From Adineta steineri (Eukaryota > Rotifera > Eurotatoria > Adinetida > Adinetidae): a stretch of DNA of 64,000 bases. Below are positions 1-13,100 of this stretch, one piece after another. Within the stretch, counting starts at the first letter, position 1, and every line of letters starts with the position of its first letter. The DNA lies in contig CAJNOI010000011.1 of the NCBI GenBank assembly GCA_905250115.1, forward strand, positions 1-64,000. The letters are read 5' to 3'. Under the pieces are notes generated by a model that did no database searches, was not told where the DNA came from, and was given only the letters and a program-made list of their open reading frames with translations. The translations under genes were made by a program, and so were the position numbers.

Positions 1-1237
1 ATATATATATTAGTCCAACTGATCATGGATCCCTTTAAATATCAGCTTGATTGACACTGTACATACCTAGTTGAAATCAAACAATGTCGAACTTATTAGT
101 ATAGAGAAGAAGTTTGACTAATAAATTCATTAAGTTTGAACAATCTTATTTAATTTAATTTATTGATGATAACAATGCACCTATGACAATCTTCAAACTA
201 GAACATGGTTATAATTATGGTATATTTATTCTTTCGATACGAAACTATAATAAAAACGAGTGCACTCGTCAAGAATTACAATACACTGATAACATCTATT
301 GTTTTTCCTATATCTCGTCACGTACGGTGGCAGACACTTTAAGTCCAATTTAAAAATAGAACACTATAATGTTTCATTATTCTCTACATATATATGCATA
401 ATAGTATAAAACTTAAGTCTAGATTTTGTAGAGATCTAACATAATGAAGAAATTCAATATTTCTACCATCTGCACTGAACGAATAGTTCAAAAAGAAGAT
501 TGTCGAAGTATTTTAATCCAATATGAATGATAGCAGTTTTGAAAAAAGGATAAATCTTAAGATTATGTCTCTATTTGTTATTCATTAACATAGAAAATAT
601 CTGAATCAACTGGTAGGATGGACTTCGATGCGAAAATATTCCAGTAATTCTTGATAAGTTTAAAGATATTCGAATACTTTAGAATATTTAGCAAAACTTC
701 GCTAAAAAGAAGTACAAATTGAGAACAATCTTATTGTAAATCTCTAATGGTAAATTTGCTTTCCATTATATAGAGTTCTACGAGTTTCGATCGAACTAAA
801 TATTTGTATTCACAAAGAGCATAATGATAAATCTATGTTTTAAACTATAGCACGAAATCATTCTCAAAGTTCTTTCTTATAGAAGTAAAACTATGAAATA
901 ATGATAACAGACTTACAATTACCAATATTATGTGCATAATAAAAGGCAATTGTCTACATCGTTAAGAACTTTTTAATTATTTGATCAGAAAGAAAACATA
1001 TTCTTCGAATAGCTACAACAATACTCTACACTCTTGAAAATTGAAGTCCTATCAAGTGATAATCTTCTTTTTGTATAAGAATTTTCATCCTTTACCGTAT
1101 AATTTCGAAAGAAAAAGTAGTTGCTTTGCAAAGTAATATATTTAAATTATAAAATTTAAAGAACAAAATATTATATTGAAGCTATACGGAAAAATACGCT
1201 GTTGTATTATTTGATAAAAAATAAAATTAGTTCATTC
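1..1237. other. AT-rich intergenic sequence, no gene seen
   Basis: About 1.2 kb of very AT-rich DNA with no open frame that shows codon bias or family similarity in either direction. It starts with a short (AT)n tract. It probably contains the 3' flank of the small minus-strand gene that ends at 1238. Confidence 0.5.
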
Positions 1238-1513
1238 TTAGATTGATCTTCCATGATCGTTTGATTGATTTGTTTCATTTGAAAGATTCGATGATGAACT
1301 ATTGTATGATGTCGAAGAATTCGTTTGATTAGTAGAATCATTTGTATTATTTATATTCAGATTATTCATTGATGATAATTCTCCTTGTTGATGATCAGTA
1401 GTATTTCTATCACTGGAAATTTCTAAAAGTATTGTAAATAGAATAGAAAATAAATGTCATTTGCCTATTATTTTACTTTTATATGTACGTGGATCACCTC
1501 CGTTTAAACTCAT
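1238..1513 (-). CDS. small Asn/Ser/Thr-rich protein, two exons
   Basis: I do not recognise this protein. Two exons (1489..1513 and 1238..1422, minus strand) join in phase 1 across a 66-bp GT-AG intron to give 69 residues from an ATG to a TAA. The product is low complexity, dominated by Asn, Ser, Thr and Gln, starts MSLNGGDPQ and ends NDHGRSI. No membrane segment or domain is visible. A TATA-like sequence lies about 90 bp upstream of the ATG (near 1603, minus strand) and an upstream in-frame stop closes the frame. Clean splice phase, a start and a stop argue for a real gene. The biased composition and small size mean it could also be the tail of a longer gene or a chance reading. FMR1/FXR lies next in the same orientation. 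Confidence 0.35.
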
Positions 1514-2726
1514 AATGAATTTGATGATATAGAATATGAAGATGGCACGTGTACTTGCGTTAATATCGGCTGAGCTGAAGTGATAAGGAAACGAATCACG
1601 ATTCTCTTTTTATAGTGGCACGAGACCAGGCTGATTTTCGAAGTATTTCGTTGCAAGGAATATTTTACTAGTACTTTTTTTTTCAATACAGTTTATATAG
1701 ATAAATATAAAATAAACGTTCGTATTGTGTATTCTATATATACACAAAACAATCCAGACCAATTTTCTTTTTGTTATTTTTTGCTTTTTTCGTACTTTCT
1801 ATTGATTATAAAGTCACGTGAAATAAGCCTGTGATTAGTCCAATACATTTTTGCAAGTCTATGTTTCATAGAAGAGCAATGGCGTGTAATCAAATACATA
1901 CATACCAATTATTCACAATAAAAATAAATGATTCCATAGAAGAATGTATATAATAAACGAACAATACGATATCATCATTTTCGTTAAATTCCACATCATA
2001 TTTTTTATTCGATGTCTATTACTTTTAATTTTATTTTTAAATAAATATTTTGATCATTTTTTTTATCCGTCGTCTCTTTGTTTATCATTCAAAAGAACTA
2101 TTTCTGAACTTATACATATTTAGTTTATGTCACCATCTTGTTTTTCTTTAATACTTGTTTTTTTTAGCAAAAAAGAAGAGAGAGAGAGAGAGAAAAAAAG
2201 TGCAATGAAAAAGAAAACGCAAGAGAGACAGAAAAAGAAAAGTGAAACAAACACAACAAAAGAAGATTTCATGATTCTCATGTATGTGACGATGCGCGTG
2301 TTGTTCGCTTATGCAATACATAGGACAGATAGACAAACACTCACACATGATTAACATCATCAATAAAAGAAGACAAAAACGAGCTAGATTTTTGAAGAAG
2401 AGAAAACAGAAGAAAACAGAAGAAAAAAAAGAATGAACAGAGAACATAAGAAACGTACACGTCAAAGGATAAGGATCACAAAAGAAAACGAGCGATAGTT
2501 TTTTCTTTGTAAATAATTAGGTTGCTGGAAGACAGATGTTGATTTAGTCATTATGTTAACTCCGTTTAAAACGATGAAATCAAGCAGACGAATAAAAGCA
2601 TGTACAAAAACATGAGAAAAAAAAAGCAGCAACCATGAAGAAAAATACACACATAAGGTGACAAGAATATATTAAAAAAATCGAGTATGTGGATTGTTTT
2701 TAATTTTTCCTAGTCTGAATAAAGGT
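1514..2726. other. intergenic, purine-rich tract, no gene seen
   Basis: Spacer between the small N-rich gene and the stop codon of FMR1/FXR. From about 2160 to 2660 the plus strand is strongly purine-rich, with a (GA)n run near 2175. Open frames on both strands here are products of that skew and I do not call them. Part of it is probably the FMR1/FXR 3' UTR. Confidence 0.5.
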
Positions 2727-5700
2727 TTATTTGACACCATTACTTTGCTGTTTTGGCGGTCGTTGACCTTTTGGTCCACTACCATTTATCGTTTCTGATG
2801 GTATAATATCATTTGAATCGACTCCATTATTTGATGATGTTTGTTGAGGCTTTTTTGTTGATATTTGTTGCGATTGTCCACCAATACCGTAATTCTCTTC
2901 ATAATATTCATTTGTGTTGTTGTTTATATTGTTATTATTATTATTATTATATCGATAGTTATTATTAGCCCCACCGCCTCGACTATTACGTGTACTACCA
3001 TAACGATAACGTTGTGATGCATACTGATCATTATACTGTTGTTGTCCTTCTAAATAAACAAAATTAATTCTAAGAAATAAATTAGTAATATCACTACCAT
3101 TATTATCTTGCGTATCAAATGTAGTATTTTCATTATCATTATTTCGACGACGATCATTATAACCTAAAATAAAGCAATTAATTATATGTATTATGTATTA
3201 TATATAAGTATTAGTCAAATACAGCAAAGCATGCTTCTGTTATTAAAGATATAATGTATTTATCTAGATACATGCGATCGATTATCTGGTTATGTATCAA
3301 AAAAAAAAGCAAAAGAAATTAAAAAGCAGGCTTTTATTATATCCACACCTTGACGGTCTGGTAATGGTGGTCGACCACGTCTCCAGCCGCGTCGACCACC
3401 TCGTCCACCAGCACCCCTCGGCAGCGTAGCTGAATGTATCATACTATCAGTACTATAGCCAGCCTCTTGTTGTTGTTCGCTCTCGACCTGTGCCGCCCAG
3501 TCGCGATGTTTTCGGCTGGTACTAACCGTCGATGATGCTGCATCACCACACTCGCTGGCTTCATCTGTTAAGATAAATATTTTTATCCTTATTTCTCATA
3601 TGGGACAATTTCGATTTAAAAAAAAAAACGAATTTCTTCGAATGAAACTTACCACCAGTGCCAGCATCACTTTGTGTACCACCTCGATATAAATTACCAC
3701 CAGCACCTCGTCGTCCTCGACTACCACCAGAGAAATTAGATCGACGTAGTGATTGATTATTATAATTATCACCACCACCACCACGTTGTTGCGAAGGATA
3801 TTGTTGTTGTTGATAACCTGATTCACGATAATTTCGTGTACTACCAGAATTACTCATTCGATCAGATTCATAACTAAAAATTTTCATGATTAATAAAATT
3901 CATGCAATGATTCATAGAAAAAAAAAATATTCTGCTGTTAAGACTCAACTTGGCAATTTCTTATTGAATTTTATCTCTATTCTATAAATTCAGTTTCGTG
4001 TATAAAACATCACAATCTATTCGATTAAACTGATGTTTTGAATCAAATTGATTTAAATAATTGAAAGATATAAATTATTCCCAATACAATGTATCTCATA
4101 TTGACCAAGCTAGCTTCATTACTTATCAATATATGAGTCTTGATAATGTTTCATTGAGACTATATAGAAATTTTTGATCGAAGCCGACTACATTAATTAT
4201 GAATCGAATTCAATCCATCTATATCTAATTACTATTCAAGGAGTTTGGTCAATATGTACAGAACATCGTAGCAACATCATAAGATCTAATAGAATTCAAA
4301 TGTTTATAAATATTGAAAAATGCTTAGCTCTTCAGCTTCTATATAATGTTTTAAATTGTATATGAATCTCTCATAATCAATATTGAATTCTTTTCTTTAG
4401 TAAAATAAATGAAAAAACATTGAGATGAAGGTCAAACTCAGTATATTTCTATATGAAGCCTATATTATTGATATTCATACCGTTGTTGTCGTCCGCTTTG
4501 ATAACCCATTCCAGCAACCATATTCATTCCGGCTCCTTGTTGTGGTCCAATAATAGTACGAAATTGTTCATTAACTTGAGTTTTTTTCTCTTGTAATTCG
4601 TCGAATTCCTAAATAAAAACAATAAATTTAAAATGAAAATAATAATATTTTGTTTTGTTTTCTATTTACTTTTAAACAAGCCAAATGATAATCAAGTAAA
4701 ACTTTAGCATTTGCGATACTTTCTGTTGTACCAACAAATATAAACGGAACTTGACTCTGTTAAAATAAAAAGATTCTTTTTTTATCTTTATAAATTTTAA
4801 TTAAACATACAGGATAGCTACTTTCGTCGCGTGGTGCTGCTTGGTCGTTATCTCCTTCAATTTTTACACGAATAACACCGCTTTTATCAACTATTTCTTG
4901 AATAATATGGCCTTTTTTACCAATAACTTTGCCTAAATATTTAATATGAAAATATTTCCAATAATAATTTTTTTTCTTTTTCTCTTACCTATAAGTTCTC
5001 TTGGTATTGAAACAACATCTTCAGTATATTCAAGTATATTACGTGCTTCTTTAACAGCTTTTTCAGTCTAGAAAATAAAAAAAAAAAGATTTTCTTAATT
5101 GATAATAAATATAAAATAATTGAATGACGCACATCACCAAATACTTTAATCGTACAAGTATCATCTTCGACTTCAATTGCTGTAATACCAGGTACCTCAC
5201 GTGCTTTTAATATATTTGATCCATGAGAACCAATGGCAAGACCCATTAACTCAGTTTTAACAGTAAATTTTTCAAAAAATTTTGATGTTTGATTAACCTT
5301 TATTCGCTATACAAAAAAATAAAATTTTATTTTTATTGAATATTTATTTTTTTCTTTCTATACTTCAAGTTGTTTAGAAACTTTTTCAGTTTCTTGTACA
5401 AGTTTTGCTTTTGATCGTAAATTTCGAAAATGCATTTCAGATAATATTTGAGCACGGCGAAGTGTACTATCATTGTCAGACTACAAAAAAAATTTGATTT
5501 AGAAAAATAAATAAATGTCAAAATAAAATTATTAATAGATTTACAAGAACAACAAGACATTCATTAGCTTTGTCATATCGAACAACAGCAGCACCTGTTG
5601 TTCGTTTGAAATCTTTGTGATTAGCTGGATTATTACAACTAGAAATAAATAATATGTTTATTAGAAAGAAACAAATAGATAACTCATACGCTTCTTGACT

Positions 5701-6335
5701 CTCTTTAGGAACAGGTAATTCTATTCGTTTAAACATTGAATAATTTATCGGTGGACTAAAAGAAAAAAAAAACGCTTTATAGATATTCAAAATCTATATG
5801 TATTTACTTTGTGTTTGGACAGCGGATTTTATCGCTAGGTACAATATCCGAATAACTGGCGCCTTGAGCACTAACTTTATAATCAACAACAAAAAAATCG
5901 CCTTTGAACATTTTAGCAGTAGCTGGCCACCAGCCCAATGGTTCATCTTCTTTTGCTTTTGAAAGTACCTAAGAAAAACGACAAACATATATTTGAAAAT
6001 CTTTGTAAATTACTAGATATACTTCGCACGGATCGCCAGGTGATAATTTCTTAAGATCACTTGATTCAGGCGGAAGTCGAATACGATTCTCGGAGAAGGG
6101 AATTTTTGATGGAGGGAAAAAACTATAAGAAAAAAAAAAATATCAAAATTTATTTTTGTATAAATATAAAAATTGTTATTACTCTTGATCATATTTGACA
6201 TCAATACCGGTTGCATCCACATCATGTACGTATGCCTTAAAAAGAAAATTGTTTCATTTGTAAGAATAATATACAATAACTTACTTTATAGTAGGCACCA
6301 TTGGGATGTCCCACTTCAACGCTAAGATCGTTCAT
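2727..6335 (-). CDS. FMR1: FMR1/FXR-family RNA-binding protein
   Basis: Fragile-X-family RNA-binding protein, expected in cytoplasmic RNP granules and on polysomes, where the family controls mRNA translation and transport. Sixteen exons splice in consistent phase to about 688 residues: 6285..6335, 6183..6235, 6014..6122, 5808..5968, 5690..5755, 5545..5638, 5364..5480, 5133..5306, 4989..5067, 4811..4932, 4670..4756, 4481..4608, 3653..3873, 3349..3564, 3098..3163, 2727..3049. The N-terminus ([17 protein letters not shown]) and residues about 1-120 match the tandem Agenet/Tudor region. KH1 shows [11 protein letters not shown] (about residue 239) and KH2 shows [11 protein letters not shown] (about 302), both with intact GxxG loops. 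An Arg/Gly box ([13 protein letters not shown]) lies near residue 545, followed by a Gln/Asn-rich tail ending SNGVK. The start ATG opens the conserved N-terminus. Length resembles human FMR1 (632) and FXR1/2. I cannot tell FMR1 from FXR orthology by eye. The exon model is well supported. Confidence 0.95.
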
Positions 6336-7005
6336 TTGTAATTATTTAGAAATAAATATAGTTAATCAGATCAAACGCCCTTAATGAGGCGATAATAACA
6401 ACAACAAGAGAATTTATTAGTATTAATATACTTTAATTCATACAGTTGACAATCGCTTTCAATGTTCTTTTCTGATTTGCTTGACTCTTAGTAAAGAGAG
6501 ATAATATCTACAATATAACCCTAGATTATGCAATGAAAGTTAATAACCTTCTAACTATATATATATATAAATATCATTATATATAGATGTACATATACAT
6601 AAAAGAACGATTCGACTGATTTCAGTAATAATCTGTTAAATAATAATAATGTTGTTCTCTCGTTTTCTATAATGTGAAACAAGTTCGAGTAGGAAAGTGA
6701 ACAGAAGGAAGAATTGTTTGTTTATTTACTTTTTTTTCTTTCACAAATACGGATTTGCTAATAAATTATCTGTTGGTAAAGATTGGAATGACCTCTATTG
6801 CCAAAAAAAAATGGTAGAAAATATCTACCAAGAAATATTACATATCTTTTTAACAACACATTTATATTGACATTCGTTTACTTATCAAACAACTATATAT
6901 AATGAAAAAAATATTTTTCAAGATGTCGCATGTAGACACATGCATTAATCGTATTAAAAAGTAAAAAATCGATACAAAAAAGATAAACTATATATATATA
7001 TTTCA
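6336..7005. other. FMR1/FXR upstream region, no gene seen
   Basis: About 670 bp of AT-rich sequence with short (TA)n runs, between the FMR1/FXR start and the stop of the next minus-strand gene. It should hold the FMR1/FXR promoter and 5' UTR; I see no distinct motif I can defend. Confidence 0.45.
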
Positions 7006-7546
7006 TTAAAATGCAATTCTTATCGATTCTGTTGGTTCTTCCGACGTTGTCACTGCTGCTGCGGTTGTAATTGGATTTAATGCTAAATCATTATTAGTTG
7101 TTGATACTTCTTGAACAGTTTGTTCATAGGATGGTGGTTTATCAAAACCATTTGCTGACCTAGATGTATAATGTGGTGGGTAAGGATAATTAAATGATGA
7201 TGATGCTTGACTTTGTTGATCAGTATTATAAATTGGAATAATTGTTGCCATATAAGTTTGTTGATGTTCTATGAAAAAATAAATAAATAAATCAAAATGA
7301 TAATTGTTTTTCTAAATTCTACGTCGTCTTAATTGTCTTTGTCTACAACGAAGATAAATATATGCAAGCATGATGATCAATAGAATAGCTAATGGTACAA
7401 TAACTCCTACAGCACTGAAATACAAATAAACGACAGTACTTTAATTTAATTAATATATAAAACTTGTGATTTCTTTACATATAGGTTGTTAGATGAGATG
7501 AACAATATTCATATTGATTGGTGTCCGAATCGAAACATAAACCCAT
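7006..7546 (-). CDS. small single-pass membrane protein with PPxY tail
   Basis: Three exons (7479..7546, 7323..7414, 7006..7268) splice in phases 2 and 1 to exactly 140 residues. The short N-terminal segment starts MGLCFDSD and has two Cys. A hydrophobic helix follows at about residues 23-44 (core VGVIVPLAILLIIMLAYIY). A basic stop-transfer stretch (RCRQRQLRRQ) and a Pro/Tyr/Ser/Thr-rich cytoplasmic tail come next, with the WW-domain ligand KPPSYEQ (PPSY near residue 100). This layout resembles small adaptors of the VOPP1/WBP1/Shisa kind, which recruit Nedd4-type ubiquitin ligases, but I do not see a family-defining Cys pattern and assign no symbol. No cleavable signal peptide is evident, so the topology is probably type III. 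It lies between FMR1/FXR and the PIM-like kinase on the same strand, with no sign of co-function. Confidence 0.7.
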
Positions 7547-10126
7547 TTGTATATTAATTTAACAATTATAAATAAACACAGACTACAAGATGTTCAATAA
7601 ATAGTAATTTCTTTTCTCAAATGAATAATGTCGTCAATCGATTCTGTCCTTTGCTTGATCAACAATACAGTTTTCTTTTTTTGCGGTTCTTTTTTTCATT
7701 CCTTCGTCGCTTGATGTAATAAATATGTACAAAAAAAATATGACAGGCGTATCTTTTTTAGCTCTGCACCTTTTTTTGCTTGCTTCTGTCGTACGGCATA
7801 AACGTGTACCCTATTGACTCGGCGTCACGCTTGGCGCTCGTAGAAATCAATGAATTCGTAATTATTCAAAAAAAAATCCTTACCTTCGCTCAATCGATAT
7901 GCCCTTGAACGCTTTTTGTTCGGAATATATTTCTATGACTTGCTTGTCATTTTTTTCGCAGACAAAGACAAAATTCATGTCTTTTATTAAACATATATGA
8001 TAGATTATATTCGATATTGATAGAATCATTTAACAAAGAAAAAAAGAAGAGACATTATTTTAATTCATCAGATAATCATCATAATTGAAAATGAATATGA
8101 ACCAAGGATACAGACAAAAATTAGATATTAATCAAATTGATATATGAATATATTTGTTTATCATTTTTTGTATCTTTTACGTTCAATTACAGCATTTTCA
8201 TACAGGTCTTTCTTAATATTGACTTTGATAACTTCGAAATAGATGATATATATATATATATTCAAAATCTATCTTGATGAGCAGGTATACGTTGATATTT
8301 TATTTCTTACGAGTAACTTCAATATTAATGATGGTTTATGATAGAAGATTTGATATACATATAAATATAAGTTTATACATACATGCATTTGATATCATAG
8401 TATATAGTTTGCTTATATAACAAGTGATAATGAATCTTGTTAGTCGTACAATGTTATATGTTAAACTTTTATACGTTTAATAATTTTAATTTAGAACGAA
8501 CTAAATATTTCTAATGATGTATAAGATTATTTTACTTAACAGTACATGACCAGGGAGAGTAAACGAAGGAATACTCAACTAAAGTCGTACAAATCCGAAA
8601 ACTTAAATATGACCTATGAAACTTCTCGAATAGTACATTCTTATTTACATATAGAAATCTCTTTCATTAGAATGCCGGTTAAGATATCGAATTTTATTAT
8701 TCTATAAAAAGTGTGTAGTATACTGCAGATTTTCAAAAAAATAAAATGTTATTTCAGATACTAATCTGATACTATACATATATAAATAAGCCATACGACA
8801 AAGATAATCTAGAAACTCTATCTTTCATCAGAATACTGCAGGTGTCTCTACAAACTAGATACATAAGAATTTAAATCCTAAATCGAGAAAAATATTTGAT
8901 TAGTTTTGTATCTTCAGCTTCTTCTTAAAAATTTTATTAACATTGAATTATCGAGATGTCCCCCCTAACAAATCATGGTTCATTTTGATTGCTATTATTT
9001 CAGTATACAAAGACAAACTTAAAGTAAATATAAACATCATGTTCTCTTCATTGCGCCCGTCTGTCTCTTAGACTTTGCTTTCGAAATTATCCCATTCGAA
9101 CTTTTGTTGTCTTATTGAATAGAATGTCAATGATCAAGGCTATTTAATGTGAAGATATTTCGATGAAATTATCATCCTATTTGGAAAAAAAAGCAAAATA
9201 TTTGAATATAACTACATATTTTTGCTTTTATTCATCAGAATCGATCAAAGACAAAATGTTTATAGAAAAACAGAGAAAAAAAATAATAATATTTTCATTA
9301 TTTTCTCATGTTCTTTTTTTTTCGAGGATAAACACCAGATTATAGCCAACAATTAATGAAGACGATACAAATCAAAGAAAGAAAATGACATTTTTCACAC
9401 ACACACACACACACACAAATATTTTTAAACAATTTGAGATTTTTTTTTTCTTCTTCTTTTCTTTTCGTCACAGAGGTAGCAAAACAAAACAATAGACAAG
9501 ATATATTTTTTTTTCGTGTGCAAAGAATTATCAGACATTTGGTTTGAAGGAGAAGCAAAAAAAAACAAGAAAAAAAAAACAAGAAGTGCAGCACTTTTTT
9601 GTTTCTGTATATATGCAAAAAAAACGAAAGAAAGTGAATGAATGAACAATCGCAAATTCGTCTAATCTACTACACAGTCTAACTCATGCAGAAAAAAGAA
9701 AAAAAAAAGTAAAGAAAAGAAACCACATTATAGATACACATGACCTGCGCGCGCGAGTTATTTATTAAACAGGTATCACTGAGACCGTACATAAATTTGC
9801 CTATATGGAAGCAATAAGAAATAATTCCTGATAATCTAACAGAAGATATATATGTATATGGGAGAGCACCACCCATTTTTAGAAGAAAAGAAAAATAAAT
9901 GCGGGCAGATAAACGACTATACCCACAGTGAAGAATAATTAGATGGATACATATTGATTTTCTCTCTCTCTTTTTTTTTAAAAAAACACACAAACTCACT
10001 GTTGATGATTTAAGAACAAAGATAGACAAAAAACAAAATTGCGAGACGTTTATACACACGGATATATATAAATATGTATATATATATTTTTATTATTTCT
10101 TTTTTTTTTAATCTCCATTCATTATA
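7547..10126. other. 2.6 kb intergenic, low complexity, no gene seen
   Basis: Spacer containing the upstream region of the PPxY gene and, from about 9150 to 10120, purine-rich sequence that is probably the 3' flank of the PIM-like kinase. It holds a (CA)n microsatellite at about 9398-9418 and several poly-A/T runs. Open frames at 9163-10059 consist of Phe/Lys-rich translations of that skew and are not called. Confidence 0.5.
9398..9418. repeat. (CA)n microsatellite
   Basis: A pure run of CA dinucleotides on the plus strand, bounded by T-rich and AT-rich sequence. It explains the ICVCVCVC stretch in the overlapping minus-strand reading frame, which is not a gene. Confidence 0.9.
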
Positions 10127-13100
10127 TTAACCTTTAACCCAAGCATGTTCAAGTAAACTTTCAAGGGACGGTCGTCGATCAGGATTTTGTGCGAGACAAC
10201 GTTGAATTAAATTTTTTAATTCCGGTGATAGATGTGGTTTAAGAACTAATTTATATCCAGTTATCTCGTCTTCATTTTCAAAAGGTAAACTTCCACAAAC
10301 CTAAAATATTTCAAACAAAATAAATTTTTCTATTGAAAAAGAATTCATTTTCTACGAACCATATCATACAGTAATACACCAAGTGTCCATACAGTTGATG
10401 GTACACCAGTATAACGTTTTTTTAAAATATATTCCGGTGATTTATACTGTTTTGTTCCATGAAAATCTGAATAATAAGATGTCGAAGATTTATAAATGGC
10501 ACTGGCACCAAAATCAATCAATACAAGTGATTCTGAATCAAGATCAACTAAAATATTTTCACTTTTAAGATCACGATGTACAACGCCCTTTCTAAAAATA
10601 GAAACATTTAAAAATAGATATATGAATGACGTAAGAATATTTCTATTAATCATAATCAAGAAGACAACAGCTGCTGCTAACAGTTTAAACAACAAATGAT
10701 TAGTATTTATTTATTCTAATATTTTAATACGGATAAATCCTTGTTTTTAATATTAGCATTGAAAAAAAGAGACGCCATCTTTTCAAGTATCGACCTTGGC
10801 CTATAATCACTCTTTTTGCTAACGGCGTTTTTTTACGTCTGATGTTAATACCGTAGGGTTTTGTGATTTATCTCTAACACGTTGTTACTTTATAATAGTC
10901 TCCAGACTTAATAAAATTTATTCTCTATTTCTTTTAGCATTTGTTGTATCTTTTCTTACAGACGTTGTCTCAACCAATTCAGACATATATCATAATCAAT
11001 CTTAATAAGCCTTGTAATAATCGAAACAGTACTTCATGTCACTAGTGTCTTAATTCTAGGTCTAAAAATATCTTTTCTTATGATCTAAATCATATTTGTG
11101 ATAATCTTAATGTGAATTCTTTATATCTTACCGTAACATGGCATAATTGATATGAACTAATTGTTGAAAGAATTTTCTAGCTGTTGCTTCACTAAGTCGT
11201 CCACGATCTTTCGATTCTAGAAAATCGAATAAATCTTGACAATTACGTAGACGTTCCATGACTAATATCCAATGTTGACCATTCTCAAAATAATCATAAA
11301 CATGAATAATACCTAAATGAATTGAAAAACAAAGAGATCTTATTAGAAAATATAAATTAGTTAGGAATATACCTTGTATTTCATGTACAGCTTTATGTAA
11401 TAAAATTTCTGCTGGATATTTTTTCTGACTAATCATTAACCAATTTTTTGTTTTTTCTTTTGGAATAAATTTGACTACAACTTGTTTATTATCACTTAAA
11501 CGAATACCTTCATGTATATCAGAAAATCCTCCACTACGTACAAAATCACCCAATTGATAATAATCACAAAAATTCGATTTAACAACATCAAATCGTACCA
11601 TATTAAATAAATTTTGTTCAATTGTTAATGTATCAACAGTTGAACAATAAGCTGCTGATTTAATAGGTATAGGTACAGCTGGACTTGAATTTGTTGTTGG
11701 ATTATTTTGTGTACGTGTATGATTTATTAGAAATTCTTTTTTCGTTGTTAGTGATAATGAAGATGATGATGATGATGAAGATGTATTGGAACAACTTGAT
11801 GGAAATTGTAATGGATCATTTTCATATGGACGATATGTATTAAAACGTTTTGTTATAGATGTTGAAGAATTTTGTTCAATGGAATTTGTTGTTGTAGATG
11901 ATGACGATGATGATGGCGGTGGTGGTGATGGTTGATCTTGTTCACGATAAAATCCCACTGGTAATATACGTGTTGACATGAATGATGATGTATCAATAAT
12001 TTCGTTCAAAGACGATGTTGAAGATGATGATGAAAGAGAAAAAACTGCTACACTACTACTACGATGTTCATCATTGGTATGTAAAGATGATGATGATGAC
12101 GAAGATGATGATGATATTGAGTCCACCTCTGATAATTTATTATTGTGATCGTCTATAAAATGAAAATAAATAAATATAAATATATATATTCAATAAATTT
12201 CAAATTTGATGAAATGTAAAAAAAAGAAAGAAGCTAAATATACATAAACACACACGCACGCTTGTTCTGTTTGCTTGGTTTGACCGTTTAGAAGCAATGT
12301 ACAATCAGCTATTTTTTCTTCTTCTTTCTTTCTTTCTTTCTTTCTGCAACTGGCCGGTCGATGTCCAGCGTATGTATATGGGTACGCGACAACACTTCAC
12401 CGAATTTTTTTCTTCTTCTTCTTCTTTTTCTCTCTTTTTTCCTTTGCACTAACCTATTTTATATATATATATATACACTCACTCGTTCGACAGCTGAAAC
12501 GAATATGTACTCGGCCGTCTACAATTGAAGCTGTCCGGGGATACACTATTTTTCTCTTGTCTTGACACTTATGCTGTCTCCTTTTCTCTTGTCAGTGCAA
12601 TAATTTTTTTCTTCTTCTCTTCTCTTCGCGGTTTCTTTTCTCATCCAATACTATTATAGCGCATATACGTTCAAGGTTCCTTCTTTATATGAGTACATAC
12701 TGCAATCTGTCACATACTTTCTAGCTGATGCTGTAGTTAAAGTTACGTAATGCAAAAGAAAGAAGGAAAAAAAGCCACAGAAAGGGGGAGAGAGAGAGAG
12801 AAAAAGAATTGTCAAAAATGATTCGTTGCTTGATGTTTGCTTGTTGAGCAGACGAATATATTGATGTGTGTTAGGTTTAACCGCAAAGAGAGAGAGGGAA
12901 AGCATTTTGTATTAAAGAGAGAAAAAAATCAAGGAAGAAAGAACTATCATATGAAACAACGATGTAGAGAAGAAAAAGAAAAAGAACAGTTTCTTCACAA
13001 CAAGACAAAAATGGTAAAGAGAAAAAAAAGCGAGAGGTTTGCGGTCGACTGTCGAGGCTGTATAGAACAAACATGCATGTCTATCCCACGCGTAGAAACA

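Noticed and set aside
2127-2650. Open frames on both strands in the GA/CT-rich stretch
   Set aside because: Lys/Glu- or Phe/Leu-rich translations of strand-skewed sequence with no splice partners; more likely FMR1/FXR 3' flank.
9163-10059. Several open frames including one with an ICVCVCVC run
   Set aside because: The run is a (CA)n microsatellite and the rest is poly-A/T skew.
10345-10695. 116-codon frame reading past the kinase exon
   Set aside because: Only 10360-10591 is coding; the extensions are introns beyond good GT-AG sites.
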